Assembly: GCF_900167535.1 (NCBI RefSeq)
Contig: NZ_FUYE01000006.1
Coordinates: 62,001-126,000, forward strand
Origin: Prosthecobacter debontii
GTDB lineage: Bacteria > Verrucomicrobiota > Verrucomicrobiia > Verrucomicrobiales > Verrucomicrobiaceae
Length of the DNA: 64,000 nt
Direction: 5' to 3'
Part shown: in pieces, positions 28,121-37,179 of the stretch
Layout of the letters: the number at the start of each line of letters is the position of its first letter
How positions within the stretch are numbered: the first letter of the stretch is position 1
Translations under genes and position numbers: made by a program
The notes under the pieces: model-generated
Told to the model about the DNA's origin: nothing
The model's input: only the letters and a program-made list of their open reading frames with translations
Databases searched by the model: none

Positions 28121-28609
28121 ATGCGCTGTCCCAAATGCAGTAGCTCTCAAGATAAGGTGATCGACTCCCGTGAGGCACGGGAGGGTCACGCCATTCGTCG
28201 TCGTCGGGAGTGCATGAAGTGCGGTTTTCGCTTCACCACCTATGAAATCGTGGAGCGGGAAGAACTGCGTGTGGTGAAGCGCAATGGCGCGCGTCAGAAC
28301 TTTGACCGTGAGAAGCTGCTCTCCGGTCTGCGCAAGGCCTGTGAAAAACGGCCGGTGAAGATGGAACAGATCGAGCAACTGGCCGACGACATCGCCAACG
28401 AGTTGGAGGAAGAAGGCTACCGCGAGATCCCCTCCACCGTCATCGGGGCCAAGGTGATGCGCGGGCTGGAGGCCATCGACCACGTGGCCTACGTCCGCTA
28501 TGCCTCGGTTTACCGGCAGTTCGAGGACGTGGGTGAGTTCATCGACGAGATCAAGTCTCTGGACAGCCGCCGCTCACGCGATAGCAGCCAGGAAGAGCTG
28601 TTTCACTGA
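28121..28609 (+). CDS. nrdR: Transcriptional repressor NrdR
   Basis: 162 residues, standard length. N-terminal zinc ribbon (C3-x2-C6 ... C31-x2-C34 pattern) followed by an ATP-cone domain (RNGARQNFDREKLLSGLRKA). It represses ribonucleotide reductase genes by reading ATP/dATP levels through the cone and binding NrdR boxes. No nrd gene is in the window, so the regulon lies elsewhere. Confidence 0.95.
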   Translation: MRCPKCSSSQDKVIDSREAREGHAIRRRRECMKCGFRFTTYEIVEREELRVVKRNGARQNFDREKLLSGLRKACEKRPVKMEQIEQLADDIANELEEEGYREIPSTVIGAKVMRGLEAIDHVAYVRYASVYRQFEDVGEFIDEIKSLDSRRSRDSSQEELFH

Positions 28610-29001
28610 ACGGCGTTGGCGTAGAGAAACGTAGGCCGGAGGTGTCCGGCGAGGTAGGGCCTGCTAACCCAAAAGTCTGTGACGCCGGATTGTCCGGCTG
28701 CTTGGGGGTGCGTTAGTTCTTGGGCATCATCGAACCATCATGCCTCCTCTAGGAGACATAGGATAGCGAGCGATCTCATGCAGGGCGTTGCCTCGATCCC
28801 ACCTCGCCTGAGCCGGATCGTTGGGCACCAGAATAAAAAAGTAAACGTGAACGGTTCGCGCTCAACACATCCGGCCGACCTTCTTTTCAAGGACTCCAAA
28901 CTCCAGCGGATGGCTTCCCGCCCACGACTCTTCCTTGCCCTCACGGCATCCCCGTGCATTTCTAGCGGCCCGTTTTTCCATTTTCTCCCCTTTTTACGCC
29001 C
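28610..29001. other. 392-bp gap nrdR / homoserine dehydrogenase
   Basis: Short self-complementary units CCGG-AGGTGT-CCGG and CCGG-ATTGT-CCGG occur near 28637 and 28686. A T/C-rich stretch near 28975-29000 precedes hom. No gene, and no attenuator that I can identify although hom is often regulated by one. Confidence 0.35.
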
Positions 29002-30324
29002 ATGTCCGTCCCTACACCTCCCCGCACCATTCACGTTGGCCTTGCAGGATTGGGAAACGTCGGGGCTGGGGTCTTTAAAAACCTGGAGCAAAACCGCGAT
29101 CTCATCCGCCAGCGCACCAGCGCTGACATCCGCGTGGAAAAGGTGGTGGTGCGCGATCTCAACCGTCCCCGGGATGTGGAGGTGCCTGAAGCCATGCTCT
29201 CCACCCGCTGGCAAGATCTCGTGGAGGAGGCCAACATCCAGGTGGTGGTGGAACTGATCGGCGGCACGACCACAGCTTACGACCTCGTCTGCGCCGCGCT
29301 GCGCGCGAAAAAAATCGTCGTCACGGGGAACAAAGCCCTGCTGGCCGAGCGTGGGCAGGAGCTCTTTGCCCTGGCGGAGACCTGCGGCGTGCCGATCTAC
29401 TTCGAGGCCGCTGTGGCCGGGGGCATCCCGATCATCCAGGTGCTGCAGGAAGGCCTGGTGGGGAACCGCATCCTGTCCATCCACGGCATCATCAACGGCA
29501 CCTGCAACTACATCCTCACCCGGATGTCCCAGGCTGGGCTCGACTATCAGACCGCCCTGGCTGAAGCCCAGGAAAAAGGCTATGCCGAGGCCGACCCCAC
29601 CCTGGATGTCAGCGGCTGGGATGCCGCCCACAAGGCCATCATCCTGGCCTCCCTCAGCTACGGTTTCTGGATCCCCGCCAGCCATGTGCATGTGGAAGGC
29701 GTGGATAAGATCCAAGCGGTGGACCTTAAGTTTGCCAAGCGCCTGGGTTACACCATCAAGCTGCTCTCCGTGATCCGTGCCGATGAGCAGGGCCTCGTGG
29801 AGGTGCGCACCCAGCCGACTCTGGTGCCGCTGTCTCACGTGCTGGCCAGCGTCAGCGGCAGCTTCAATGCCGTGCTCGTCAGTGGTGACATCGTCGGTGA
29901 AACCCTCTTCTATGGTCGTGGTGCCGGTCAGGACCCCACCAGCAGCAGCGTCATCAGCGACCTTTGCGAAGCCGCCGCCGTCCTCGTCTATGGCGCGCGC
30001 CACAGCGGCTTCGTCCCGCACGGGCTGTATGGCAAGAGCAAGCCGATCGAGGACACCGTCTCTCACTATTACCTGCGCCTGACCGTGGACGATGTGCCCG
30101 GGGTGCTGGCTCAGGTTTCCACCGTGCTGGCCGAGCGCCACATCGGCATCTCCTCCGTCATCCAGCCGGAAGATCTGGAGGATACCAGCGGCAGCACCAG
30201 CCTCGTGCTCATGCTGCACGACGCCCGCCTCGGCGATATGCTCCAGGCTCTGAGCGCGCTCAAGGCCCTCGCCTGCGTCCGCGGTGAGCCGAGCTGGATG
30301 CGTGTAGAGACGCTCCAGGGTTAA
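29002..30324 (+). CDS. hom: Homoserine dehydrogenase
   Basis: 440 residues, standard length. It reduces aspartate semialdehyde to homoserine, branching towards threonine and methionine; cytosolic. N-terminal NAD(P)-binding motif GLAGLGNVGAGVF, then the substrate domain (IHGIINGTCNYILTRM, GYAEADPTLDVSGWDAAHK with the Lys and acidic residues of the active site), and a C-terminal ACT domain (LRLTVDDVPGVLAQVSTVLA) that should bind threonine for feedback control. Fusion to aspartokinase is absent. The gene is monocistronic here, converging on the Gfo/Idh/MocA gene. Confidence 0.96.
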   Translation: MSVPTPPRTIHVGLAGLGNVGAGVFKNLEQNRDLIRQRTSADIRVEKVVVRDLNRPRDVEVPEAMLSTRWQDLVEEANIQVVVELIGGTTTAYDLVCAALRAKKIVVTGNKALLAERGQELFALAETCGVPIYFEAAVAGGIPIIQVLQEGLVGNRILSIHGIINGTCNYILTRMSQAGLDYQTALAEAQEKGYAEADPTLDVSGWDAAHKAIILASLSYGFWIPASHVHVEGVDKIQAVDLKFAKRLGYTIKLLSVIRADEQGLVEVRTQPTLVPLSHVLASVSGSFNAVLVSGDIVGETLFYGRGAGQDPTSSSVISDLCEAAAVLVYGARHSGFVPHGLYGKSKPIEDTVSHYYLRLTVDDVPGVLAQVSTVLAERHIGISSVIQPEDLEDTSGSTSLVLMLHDARLGDMLQALSALKALACVRGEPSWMRVETLQG

Positions 30325-30377
30325 CGACTGCGGTAGCCCTCTCCAAGAAATGTCTGTGGTTAGGCCAGTGAAGCAGC

Positions 30378-31454
30378 TCACGCTTCCTTCCTCACCCCGG
30401 CGGCCTTCAGCACGGTCTCATGCACCGTGATGTCATGGGTGGCATCCCAGGCGAGGGCTTTCTCGCCACGGACGACTTGGGCCAGGTCCATGAACTCGCG
30501 ATCGTAACGGCCCTTGGGCACGGTGAGTTGGATCGTCTGCGTGCCTTTCTTGTAGCTGCCTCGGGCGCGGGTGAGGGAGAGATTCACTTTCCCCGACTCC
30601 AGCGGCACGATCTCGAAGGTGCCCTCGGTGCCGGTAACATTGAACCGACGGCGGGGACCGCCGAAGGGGTCGGCGTGGTTGCAGCGGATGGTGGCGGTGG
30701 CGCGTGGGTAGGCCAGCACGGCCAGTTGATTGTCCTGCACGCCATCCTTTTGCGTGGGGGTGGAAAAGGACTGCACGCTCTGTGGCCTACCCAACAGTGT
30801 GACCACGGCATCCATGACGTGGCAGGCCAGCTCAAACATGCCGCCGCCTGCCAGTTTGCCGATCTGGCCGCGGGTGCTCTTGTCCGCGAGTTTTCCCATG
30901 GCGGCATCGATCTCGGTGATCTCTCCCAGCCAGCCTTCTTGCACCGCCTGGAAGAGTAGCTCGAAGGCGGGATTGTAGCGCAGCATGTAGCCCATCTGCA
31001 CGGTGAGGCCGCGCTGCTCGGCCAGTTGGCGCATGGTCTTGAACTCCGCATGCTCCAGCGCGCCAGGTTTATCCAGATGGATGTGCTTCCCGGCCTGAAG
31101 GCAGCGCAGGGCGGTGGCGCAGGAGTTTTCAATGCGGGTCTCGACGGCGATGACCTTGAGATCGGGGCTGGCCAGGAGATCGGCCTCCGGCATCAGCTTC
31201 AGGCCTGCATAGGGGGCCTTTTGGGCATCGGCGGCGGTTTCACCCGCATCATTCGCCTCCGCCGCCAGGCCCACGACTTCCCAAAGATTCGTCAGTTTAC
31301 GCATGGCCTCCATCTTCCCGGCGGCATGGGCGTGGCCGGTGCCGATCTGCCCGCAGCGCAGTGGGCTCTTGGTTTCTGCCGCCCAGCTGGGCAGCGCCGT
31401 GGCAGCGAGGGAGGTGGCGGCGGTGTGGAGCAGGTGGCGGCGGGTCAGCGGCAT
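30378..31454 (-). CDS. Tat-exported Gfo/Idh/MocA-family oxidoreductase
   Basis: 358 residues from ATG 31454. The N-terminus TRRHLLHTAATSLAATALP has the twin arginine plus hydrophobic stretch of a Tat signal; the frame is open 80 residues further upstream without support. It has an N-terminal Rossmann domain (CGQIGTGHAHAAG) and the HLDKPGALEHAEFK motif, the DKP variant of the family EKP active-site Lys, then a C-terminal beta-sheet domain. Such Tat-exported members are numerous in Verrucomicrobiota and Planctomycetota and mostly act on sugars; the substrate here is unknown. Confidence 0.88.
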   Translation of the reverse strand: MPLTRRHLLHTAATSLAATALPSWAAETKSPLRCGQIGTGHAHAAGKMEAMRKLTNLWEVVGLAAEANDAGETAADAQKAPYAGLKLMPEADLLASPDLKVIAVETRIENSCATALRCLQAGKHIHLDKPGALEHAEFKTMRQLAEQRGLTVQMGYMLRYNPAFELLFQAVQEGWLGEITEIDAAMGKLADKSTRGQIGKLAGGGMFELACHVMDAVVTLLGRPQSVQSFSTPTQKDGVQDNQLAVLAYPRATATIRCNHADPFGGPRRRFNVTGTEGTFEIVPLESGKVNLSLTRARGSYKKGTQTIQLTVPKGRYDREFMDLAQVVRGEKALAWDATHDITVHETVLKAAGVRKEA

Positions 31455-31590
31455 GCTGTGAGAAAAGCAGAAACTCCAGCGACCGGGAAGCGAAAAAGGG
31501 CGGAGCAGGGGGGCAGAATGCCGTGTCAAGTGACAGGTGTTTGTCAACGGCAGTTGATTTCCCGCCGCATCACGTCTAGTTCCGCGCCGC

Positions 31591-32523
31591 ATGACGGACA
31601 ATTTGAAAATCCTGAGCGGCTCAGCCCACCCGGAACTCGCGCGCTCGATCTGTGAAAATCTGGGCACGAAGCTCTGTGAAGCCACCCTCACCACCTTCCC
31701 GGATGGTGAAACCTTCGTCCAGATTCACGAAAACATCCGCGGGGGCGATCTCTTCATCGTCCAGCCCACCTGTCCGCCCACGAACCAAAATCTGATGGAG
31801 CTGCTGATCATGGTGGATGCCGTCCGCCGTGCCAGTGCCGCCCGCATCACCGCCGTGCTGCCTTTCTTTGGCTACGCCCGCCAGGACCGCAAAGACCGCC
31901 CACGCGTGCCCATCACCGCCAAGCTGGTGGCCAACCTCCTGGTGGCCAGCGGCGTGAACCGCGTGCTCACCGTGGATCTCCACGCCGGTCAGATCCAGGG
32001 CTTCTTCGACATCCCGGTGGATCATCTCTATGCCGGCCCCGTGCTGATGAAGGCCATCAAGGAGCGTGGCATCGAAGATCTCGTCGTGGTTTCTCCCGAT
32101 GTCGGCGGCATCAAAATGACCCATGCCTATGCCAAGGCTCTGAAAGCCCCCATGGCCATCGTGGCGAAAAACCGCGTCAGTGCCGAGGAAGTGGAAGCTC
32201 TGAACGTCATCGGCGACGTGAAAGATAAAAACGTCCTTCTGGTGGATGACCTCACCGAAACCGCCGGCACCCTCACCGCCGCCGCGGACCTGCTGCTGAA
32301 GCATGGCGCCAAGGCCATTTACGCCGGAGTCTCCCACGCGGTGCTGGGGGATAAGGGAAAAAGCCGCATCCTGAAATCCCCCATCCGCGAGCTTTTCTCC
32401 ACCAACAGCACCCCCCAAGCCTGCGGTGAAAAAGTGACCACACTGGACATCGCCCCGCTGCTGGCCCAGGCCATCCGCCGCATTCACGACAACGAGTCCG
32501 TCACATCTCTCTTTGACATCTGA
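31591..32523 (+). CDS. prs: Ribose-phosphate pyrophosphokinase
   Basis: 310 residues. Makes PRPP from ribose 5-phosphate and ATP for nucleotide, His and Trp synthesis; cytosolic. Intact motifs: LSGSAHPELARSI, the flexible-loop PFFGYARQDRKDRPRVPI, DLHAGQIQGFFDIPVDHLYA, the flag VVSPDVGGIKMT and the PRPP-binding loop LLVDDLTETAGTL. It leads the run prs-rplY-pth-rpsF, the arrangement common in bacteria; the next gene starts 65 bp later. Confidence 0.96.
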   Translation: MTDNLKILSGSAHPELARSICENLGTKLCEATLTTFPDGETFVQIHENIRGGDLFIVQPTCPPTNQNLMELLIMVDAVRRASAARITAVLPFFGYARQDRKDRPRVPITAKLVANLLVASGVNRVLTVDLHAGQIQGFFDIPVDHLYAGPVLMKAIKERGIEDLVVVSPDVGGIKMTHAYAKALKAPMAIVAKNRVSAEEVEALNVIGDVKDKNVLLVDDLTETAGTLTAAADLLLKHGAKAIYAGVSHAVLGDKGKSRILKSPIRELFSTNSTPQACGEKVTTLDIAPLLAQAIRRIHDNESVTSLFDI

Positions 32524-32588
32524 AAAGAGCCGTGTATCCTCGCTGCCCTTTTCTCCACTAACTTACTGTTCAGAAGAACCTTACGGAC

Positions 32589-33200
32589 ATGGCTAAAATC
32601 CTCGACATCATCGCCCAGCCCCGCACCAGTGAAGGCACTGGCGCCGTCAGCCGCCTGCGTAAGGCTGGTTCCATCCCTGCGGTGGTCTATGGCCGCAAGG
32701 TCGCCCCGACCAACGTCCAAGTGGACGCCAAGACCTTCACCAAGATCTTGGAAACCAGCGCTTCTGACAACATCCTCGTCAGCCTGAAGATCGACTCCAA
32801 CGAGCAGCTCGCTCTCGTCCAGGAAGTGCAGCACGACCATCTGCGCGGTGGCATCCTGCACGTGGACTTCCACGCGGTGGCCATGGATGAAGAAATCCAC
32901 GCTCAGGTGCCTCTGCACCTCGTCGGTGAGTCCCCAGGAGCTAAGGCTGGTGGCCTGATCGAGTCCATCCACCACACGCTGGAAGTGCGCTGCCTTCCGA
33001 AGGATCTCCCTGAGGCCATCGAAGTGGACATCTCCGAGCTCCAGGCTGGCAAAGGCATCCACGTCGGTGAAGTGAAGCTTCCTGAAGGTGTCTCCGCCAA
33101 GCTGGCTGCCGACGTCGTCCTCGTCATGTGCGAAGAGCCTAAGGTGGTGGAAGAAGCCCCTGCTGCTCCTGCCGCTGACGCTAAGAAAGGCAAGAAGTAA
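32589..33200 (+). CDS. rplY: 50S ribosomal protein L25 (Ctc-type, long form)
   Basis: 203 residues, the long form: an N-terminal L25 domain (residues 1-95, SRLRKAGSIPAVVYGR is the signature) that binds 5S rRNA, and the C-terminal TL5/Ctc domain (about 96-185) ending in a Glu/Ala-rich tail with AKKGKK. Placed between prs and pth as usual. Confidence 0.95.
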   Translation: MAKILDIIAQPRTSEGTGAVSRLRKAGSIPAVVYGRKVAPTNVQVDAKTFTKILETSASDNILVSLKIDSNEQLALVQEVQHDHLRGGILHVDFHAVAMDEEIHAQVPLHLVGESPGAKAGGLIESIHHTLEVRCLPKDLPEAIEVDISELQAGKGIHVGEVKLPEGVSAKLAADVVLVMCEEPKVVEEAPAAPAADAKKGKK

Positions 33201-33236
33201 CCCCTGTCCGGAGTCTGACTCCCCCTGCCGCCTGCG

Positions 33237-33860
33237 GTGTCTAGTGACGTATCAAGCTCTAGCGCTTCAGGCGGTGTGGTAAAACCCAGACTCATCGTCG
33301 GACTCGGCAACCCCGGAATCGAATACCGCGACACCCGTCACAACATCGGCTTTATGGTGGTGGATGAGCTGGCGCGACTTTCCGGGGCAACCTTTACGGA
33401 GGAAAAGCGCTGGCATGGATGGATCGCCAAGATCCCCGGTGCTGTCCTGCTGAAGCCCACGACCTACATGAATGACAGCGGGCGCAGCGTCCAAGCCGTG
33501 AGTCAGTTTTACAAAACCACGGTGCAAGAGCTCCTCGTCATCTACGATGATGTCGATCTCCCCCTCGGTCGCCTGCGCATGAGACTGGCAGGCTCCGCCG
33601 GCGGGCACAATGGCCTGAAGTCCCTCATTCGCAATCTCGGTTCAGACGCCTTTCCACGCTTAAAGTTAGGTATCTCCACCCCCTCCGGCCGCCCGGCCGG
33701 TGACCGCCTCGCCGGTCATGTGCTCGGAAAATTTCGCGAAGAAGAGCGCACCGAGGTGGCGATCATGATCAAGCGTGCTACAGATGCCGTCCGCTCCGCC
33801 TGTGAAACCGGCGTGGAAGCCGCGATGAACCTTTTCAACCGTAAAGAAGAACAACCGTAA
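33237..33860 (+). CDS. pth: Peptidyl-tRNA hydrolase
   Basis: 207 residues from GTG 33237; the GTG at 33276 would give the 194-residue form that starts MVKPRLIVGLGNPG, closer to the family N-terminus, so the first 13 residues are uncertain. It releases peptides from tRNA after drop-off; cytosolic. Catalytic His in TRHNIGFMVVDELA, Asn/Met in PTTYMNDSGRSV, and DDVDLPLGRLRMRLAGSAGGHNGL are all present. Between rplY and rpsF as in many bacteria. Confidence 0.95.
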   Translation: MSSDVSSSSASGGVVKPRLIVGLGNPGIEYRDTRHNIGFMVVDELARLSGATFTEEKRWHGWIAKIPGAVLLKPTTYMNDSGRSVQAVSQFYKTTVQELLVIYDDVDLPLGRLRMRLAGSAGGHNGLKSLIRNLGSDAFPRLKLGISTPSGRPAGDRLAGHVLGKFREEERTEVAIMIKRATDAVRSACETGVEAAMNLFNRKEEQP

Positions 33861-33880
33861 ACCTCAATCAGACAACACCG

Positions 33881-34165
33881 ATGAAGCGCAAATACGAAGC
33901 CATGATCGTCCTCGACATGAAGGGGAAAGAAGAAACCGTCGAACAACTCGTCAGCGGCATCGGCCGTGACATGGAAGCTTCCGGCGTGAAGCTGGAGCAG
34001 ATCGACCACATGGGTAAGCGTAAGTTCCCCTACAACCCTCGCCACGTGGAGAGCGGTTACTTCGTGAACTACCAGATCGAAGCTGACAGCACCGCTCTGG
34101 AAGCCATCCGCGCCAAGCTGAAGCTGAACGACAGCGTCTATCAGCAATACTACCTCCGCCGCTAA
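33881..34165 (+). CDS. rpsF: 30S ribosomal protein S6
   Basis: 94 residues; MKRKYEAMIVLDM start, KRKFPYNPRHVESGYFVNYQIEAD body. Usually followed by ssb, rpsR and rplI; here a terminator and a RAYT element follow, so the gene is last in its operon. Confidence 0.95.
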   Translation: MKRKYEAMIVLDMKGKEETVEQLVSGIGRDMEASGVKLEQIDHMGKRKFPYNPRHVESGYFVNYQIEADSTALEAIRAKLKLNDSVYQQYYLRR

Positions 34166-34240
34166 TCCCCGGCGAGCAGGCCGAGCCTGATGCCGACCCG
34201 ACCTGACTTGCGGGTTTGGCTCAGATTCATCCACCTTTTT

Positions 34241-34280
34241 GACCCCACTTGTGTTTGCTCACAAGTGGGGTCTTTTGCTT
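34241..34280 (+). terminator. Intrinsic terminator after rpsF
   Basis: Perfect 13-bp stem GACCCCACTTGTG / CACAAGTGGGGTC with a TTTGCT loop, then TTTTGCTTTT. It closes the prs-rplY-pth-rpsF operon. Confidence 0.9.
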
Positions 34281-34330
34281 TTGGGAGTTGGGGGTGGTTG
34301 GATGCGCAAGCGCTAGACTGGTGGCCTTGC

Positions 34331-34530
34331 TTAAAGTGGCCCGCACACTCCGTGTGCGGAAAGCCCAGCGCGGCAGTCCTGGAAAATCCACTTCTCTCAT
34401 CAGATCCGGCAAAGAGCCTTTTGGGGTGAAGCTGGGGGGAGGTCTCTCTTCACGGCAGGGTTGAAGACCCTGTGGCCCCACTCGGCCTTCGACGCGGTAA
34501 CCCATACTCGGAGTGTGCGGACGACTTTGA
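34331..34530. repeat. 200-bp RAYT-flanking repeat, downstream unit
   Basis: Starts TTAAAGTGGCCCGCACACTC and ends GGAGTGTGCGG plus ACGACTTTGA, the ends being inverted repeats of each other (about 19 of 22 positions). The first end also folds into a CCGCACAC-TCC-GTGTGCGG hairpin. A near copy with the same orientation lies at 35288-35488, on the other side of the transposase gene. Confidence 0.8.
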
Positions 34531-34555
34531 AGGAAAAATCATGGGCCAGCTTGCT

Positions 34556-35221
34556 TTACTCCTGGGGGCCTTGCCAAGCATGATGCAGATACTCGCCCGG
34601 CTTGAGTCCCGCTTTTTTGGGGTTATCTGCGATGTATTGCCGCAGTTTTTGAAAGGAGGCCTCATGCCTCACCACATGGTCAAAGCTCTCATCTTGCCAA
34701 AGACGTCCGCGCTGTTTCAAAGCTTGATTGATCTGGGTGGCTGACCACCGTTTCCACGTCCTCACCTGGTTCAGCATCGTTTGTCGAGCCAGGCCTCCGA
34801 CGATGAGATGCACGTGGTTCGGCATGATCACATAATCTCCCAGCACATAACGCGAGCCGGCCTGGAAGTGCAGAGTCTCCGCCACGATCGCGGCCAGAGG
34901 GGGCTGTTTTAAAACGCAGGCTCCGTGACCGGAATCCAGGACATGCTCCAACGACCTCGTGAAACGTCGAAAGTCCTGTCGTGCCGTTTCAGGAAGGGCG
35001 TCCATCTGCTCCTTCCAATCGGGCCGGGCGGGATCAATCCTGTGACGCAGTAGCCAAGCTCGGCGTTCACCCATCCATTGTTTCCAGAGCGAGGCAGGAA
35101 TGGAGTCAGCTAACCGCCAAGTGATAAAGTAGGTGGCCCCTTCCTGATCCCAATGCGGTAAATCGCCCTGAGTGACCGTGACCCGGCGAGTGGGCTGAAA
35201 GAAGGTGAACGCCATGGCCAA
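34556..35221 (-). CDS. REP-associated tyrosine transposase (RAYT, IS200-like)
   Basis: 221 residues. Single-stranded-DNA transposase of the TnpA/Y1 family: VIMPNHVHLIV gives the HUH metal site, with TRRVTVTQGDLPHWDQEGATYF-like N-terminus (IsFITWRL type) and a Tyr near the C-terminal LRQYIADNPKKAGL as the likely nucleophile. RAYTs cut and join REP-type hairpins and are usually present in single copy. All motifs look intact, so it may be active. Confidence 0.9.
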   Translation of the reverse strand: MAMAFTFFQPTRRVTVTQGDLPHWDQEGATYFITWRLADSIPASLWKQWMGERRAWLLRHRIDPARPDWKEQMDALPETARQDFRRFTRSLEHVLDSGHGACVLKQPPLAAIVAETLHFQAGSRYVLGDYVIMPNHVHLIVGGLARQTMLNQVRTWKRWSATQINQALKQRGRLWQDESFDHVVRHEASFQKLRQYIADNPKKAGLKPGEYLHHAWQGPQE

Positions 35222-35287
35222 GCTAAATCCCTAGCAGCCTTTGGGCCTGATAGAAATGATCTTTGCAGGCGTCCCGGACAAGTGGCC

Positions 35288-35488
35288 TTAAAGTGGCCCG
35301 CACACTCCGTGTGCGGAAAGCCCAGCACGGCAGTCTTGGAAAATCCACTTCTCTCATTCGATGCGGCAAAGAGTCTTTTGAGGGCAGCTTGAGGGCAAGA
35401 GATCTCTTCACGGCAGGGCTGAAGACTTCATGGCCCCACTCGGCCTTCGACGCGGTAACCCGCACATGGAGTGTGCGGACCACTTTGA
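35288..35488. repeat. 201-bp RAYT-flanking repeat, upstream unit
   Basis: Same ends and inner hairpin as the unit at 34331-34530, about 85% identical by eye. The bases from 35489 to 35553 add a GGATGA-type arm (CATCCACTGATCCATGGA, TCATCC), related to repeats at 12.1 and 51.2 kb. Confidence 0.8.
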
Positions 35489-35553
35489 TGCCGCCTGCGC
35501 ATCCACTGATCCATGGATCCACTCATCCGTCCCTCATCCACTGACGCGGGGCC

Positions 35554-37119
35554 TCACTTCATCTGCTTGGTCGCAGGGAGGTGATCGGCATAACCGGCGC
35601 GGGTGCGCTGGAGTTCGGCCACGGCGGTGGCACGTAGTTTTTCCAGGGTGGCCCGGTGCGCGGGGGCATCCGCCAGGTTGGTGAGTTCTTCGGGGTCGGC
35701 CTGGAGGTCGTAGAGCTCCTCGGTTTCTCCAGGGGTGAGGTAGCGCACGTATTTGTAGTGGCCGTCATTGAGGGCGGCATACCAGGGCACGTGGTGATGC
35801 GCGGCGTTCTGGGGATCTTCCGTCACCACCTTCGTCACGTCGTGGCCGAAGTGGTCGCCCGTGGCTTCAAAGAAGCAGGGGTAGGGCCAGGCAGCACCTT
35901 CGGGGTCTTTCAGCAGGGGGGTGAGATCGCGCCCGTGCACCTCCCAGGGGAGGCGGATGCCGGAGAAGGCGCAGAAGGTGGCCACGAGGTCGGTGCCATT
36001 CACGGGCTTGGTGCAGGCTTTCCCCTCCGGCAGGGTGCCGGGCATGGAGATGATGAGCGGGCTGCGGTAGGCGGCGTCGTAAGGGGCCAGCTTGGTGCGC
36101 AGGCCATGCTCGCCGGTGGCGAAACCCTGATCGGCGGTGAGCACCACGAGGGTGTTCTCGAGCTGGCCGCTTTCCTTGAGGGCTTTCATCACCTCGGCCA
36201 CGCCCTCATCCAGAGACTGCGCGCAGTCATTGAGCTGGTGGATGTGGTCTTCATAGGGGCGGGCTTTCTTGGCATTGTCGCCAAAGGTTTCGCCACTCTT
36301 GAGCGGGACGATGCGGCCATCCTTCGCCTTCTTCCAGGCTTGGGTTTGGTTCAGATACTCCGGCTTACCCTCACGCGGAGGCAGGATGTCCGCTGGGATG
36401 GTGACGGGGTCGTTTTTATGCAGGCCCTTATGACGATCCGCCGGGGTGGTGGGGCCATGGACGCCGCCGTAGCAGAGCCAGAGGTACCAGGGTTTGCCCG
36501 CCTCACGATGCTTCCCGCGGATGTAGTCGGCGGCCCAGCGGGTGTAGTTGTCGGTGGAGTAATCGGGGTTCGGCGCGTCGGCCTTCACGCCATTGATCTC
36601 CAGGATCTGGTCGGTGTAGTAGTTGCCGGCGTTCTCGGGATACTTGGGGCGGTTCCAGACGATTTGGTAATCCCAGTCACGGCCATAACCCGAGTCTGTG
36701 CCGGTGTGCCATTTGCCAATGTGGGCGGTGTGATACCCGTGCTGGCGGAAGACGGCGGGGAAAAACGGCGTCTGCTGGGGATCATAGGTACTGCCTGGAT
36801 ACTTGCCACTCATGCGCATGGACTCGATGCCGTGCGGGTGCCTGCCGGTGAGCATGGTGGCGCGTGAAGGCATGCACCAGGCGCCCATGTAGGCATGACT
36901 GAAGCGGACGCCATGGGCGGCCACCTCATCCATGGCCGGGGTCTTCACGCCGGGCAGCGCCTCGGGGTAACAAGACAGCGTCTTGTAGGAGTGATCATCC
37001 GTGAAGATGAATAAGATGTTAGGCGGTGTCGAAGCCGCCGGAGACGGGAGGCTCACCCCCCAGACGGTGGTCAACAGAACGAACAGAGAGAGGGCGTGGG
37101 AGCAACGGCGGCGCGACAT
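35554..37119 (-). CDS. Exported sulfatase
   Basis: 521 residues with a signal peptide (residues 5-28). Type I sulfatase: metal Asps D41 and D42 in FIFTDDHS, formylglycine site C82-M-P-S-R in AWCMPSRATMLTGRHP, conserved GKWHTG, and DQGFATGEHG for the second Asp. It needs a formylglycine-generating enzyme (not in the window). Family members hydrolyse sulfate esters of algal polysaccharides or glycosaminoglycans; substrate unknown. Confidence 0.92.
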   Translation of the reverse strand: MSRRRCSHALSLFVLLTTVWGVSLPSPAASTPPNILFIFTDDHSYKTLSCYPEALPGVKTPAMDEVAAHGVRFSHAYMGAWCMPSRATMLTGRHPHGIESMRMSGKYPGSTYDPQQTPFFPAVFRQHGYHTAHIGKWHTGTDSGYGRDWDYQIVWNRPKYPENAGNYYTDQILEINGVKADAPNPDYSTDNYTRWAADYIRGKHREAGKPWYLWLCYGGVHGPTTPADRHKGLHKNDPVTIPADILPPREGKPEYLNQTQAWKKAKDGRIVPLKSGETFGDNAKKARPYEDHIHQLNDCAQSLDEGVAEVMKALKESGQLENTLVVLTADQGFATGEHGLRTKLAPYDAAYRSPLIISMPGTLPEGKACTKPVNGTDLVATFCAFSGIRLPWEVHGRDLTPLLKDPEGAAWPYPCFFEATGDHFGHDVTKVVTEDPQNAAHHHVPWYAALNDGHYKYVRYLTPGETEELYDLQADPEELTNLADAPAHRATLEKLRATAVAELQRTRAGYADHLPATKQMK

Positions 37120-37179
37120 GCGCTCTAAACGCAGGTCACGGGCTAAACTCTCACGCTGTGATCAGATCCAAGAGATCGA

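Larger units (their letters stand above)
34331..35488. mobile_element. RAYT gene between two direct repeat units
   Basis: The two units (34331-34530, 35288-35488) flank the REP-associated transposase at 34556-35221. This is the typical layout of a RAYT with its own REP-like sequences, except that each unit is MITE-sized with terminal inverted repeats. Confidence 0.75.

Noticed and set aside
28738..30381. 547-codon minus-strand frame opposite hom
   Set aside because: Antisense to an intact homoserine dehydrogenase with full motifs.
34166..34240. ssb or rpsR following rpsF
   Set aside because: No similarity; the strong terminator begins 75 bp after rpsF.
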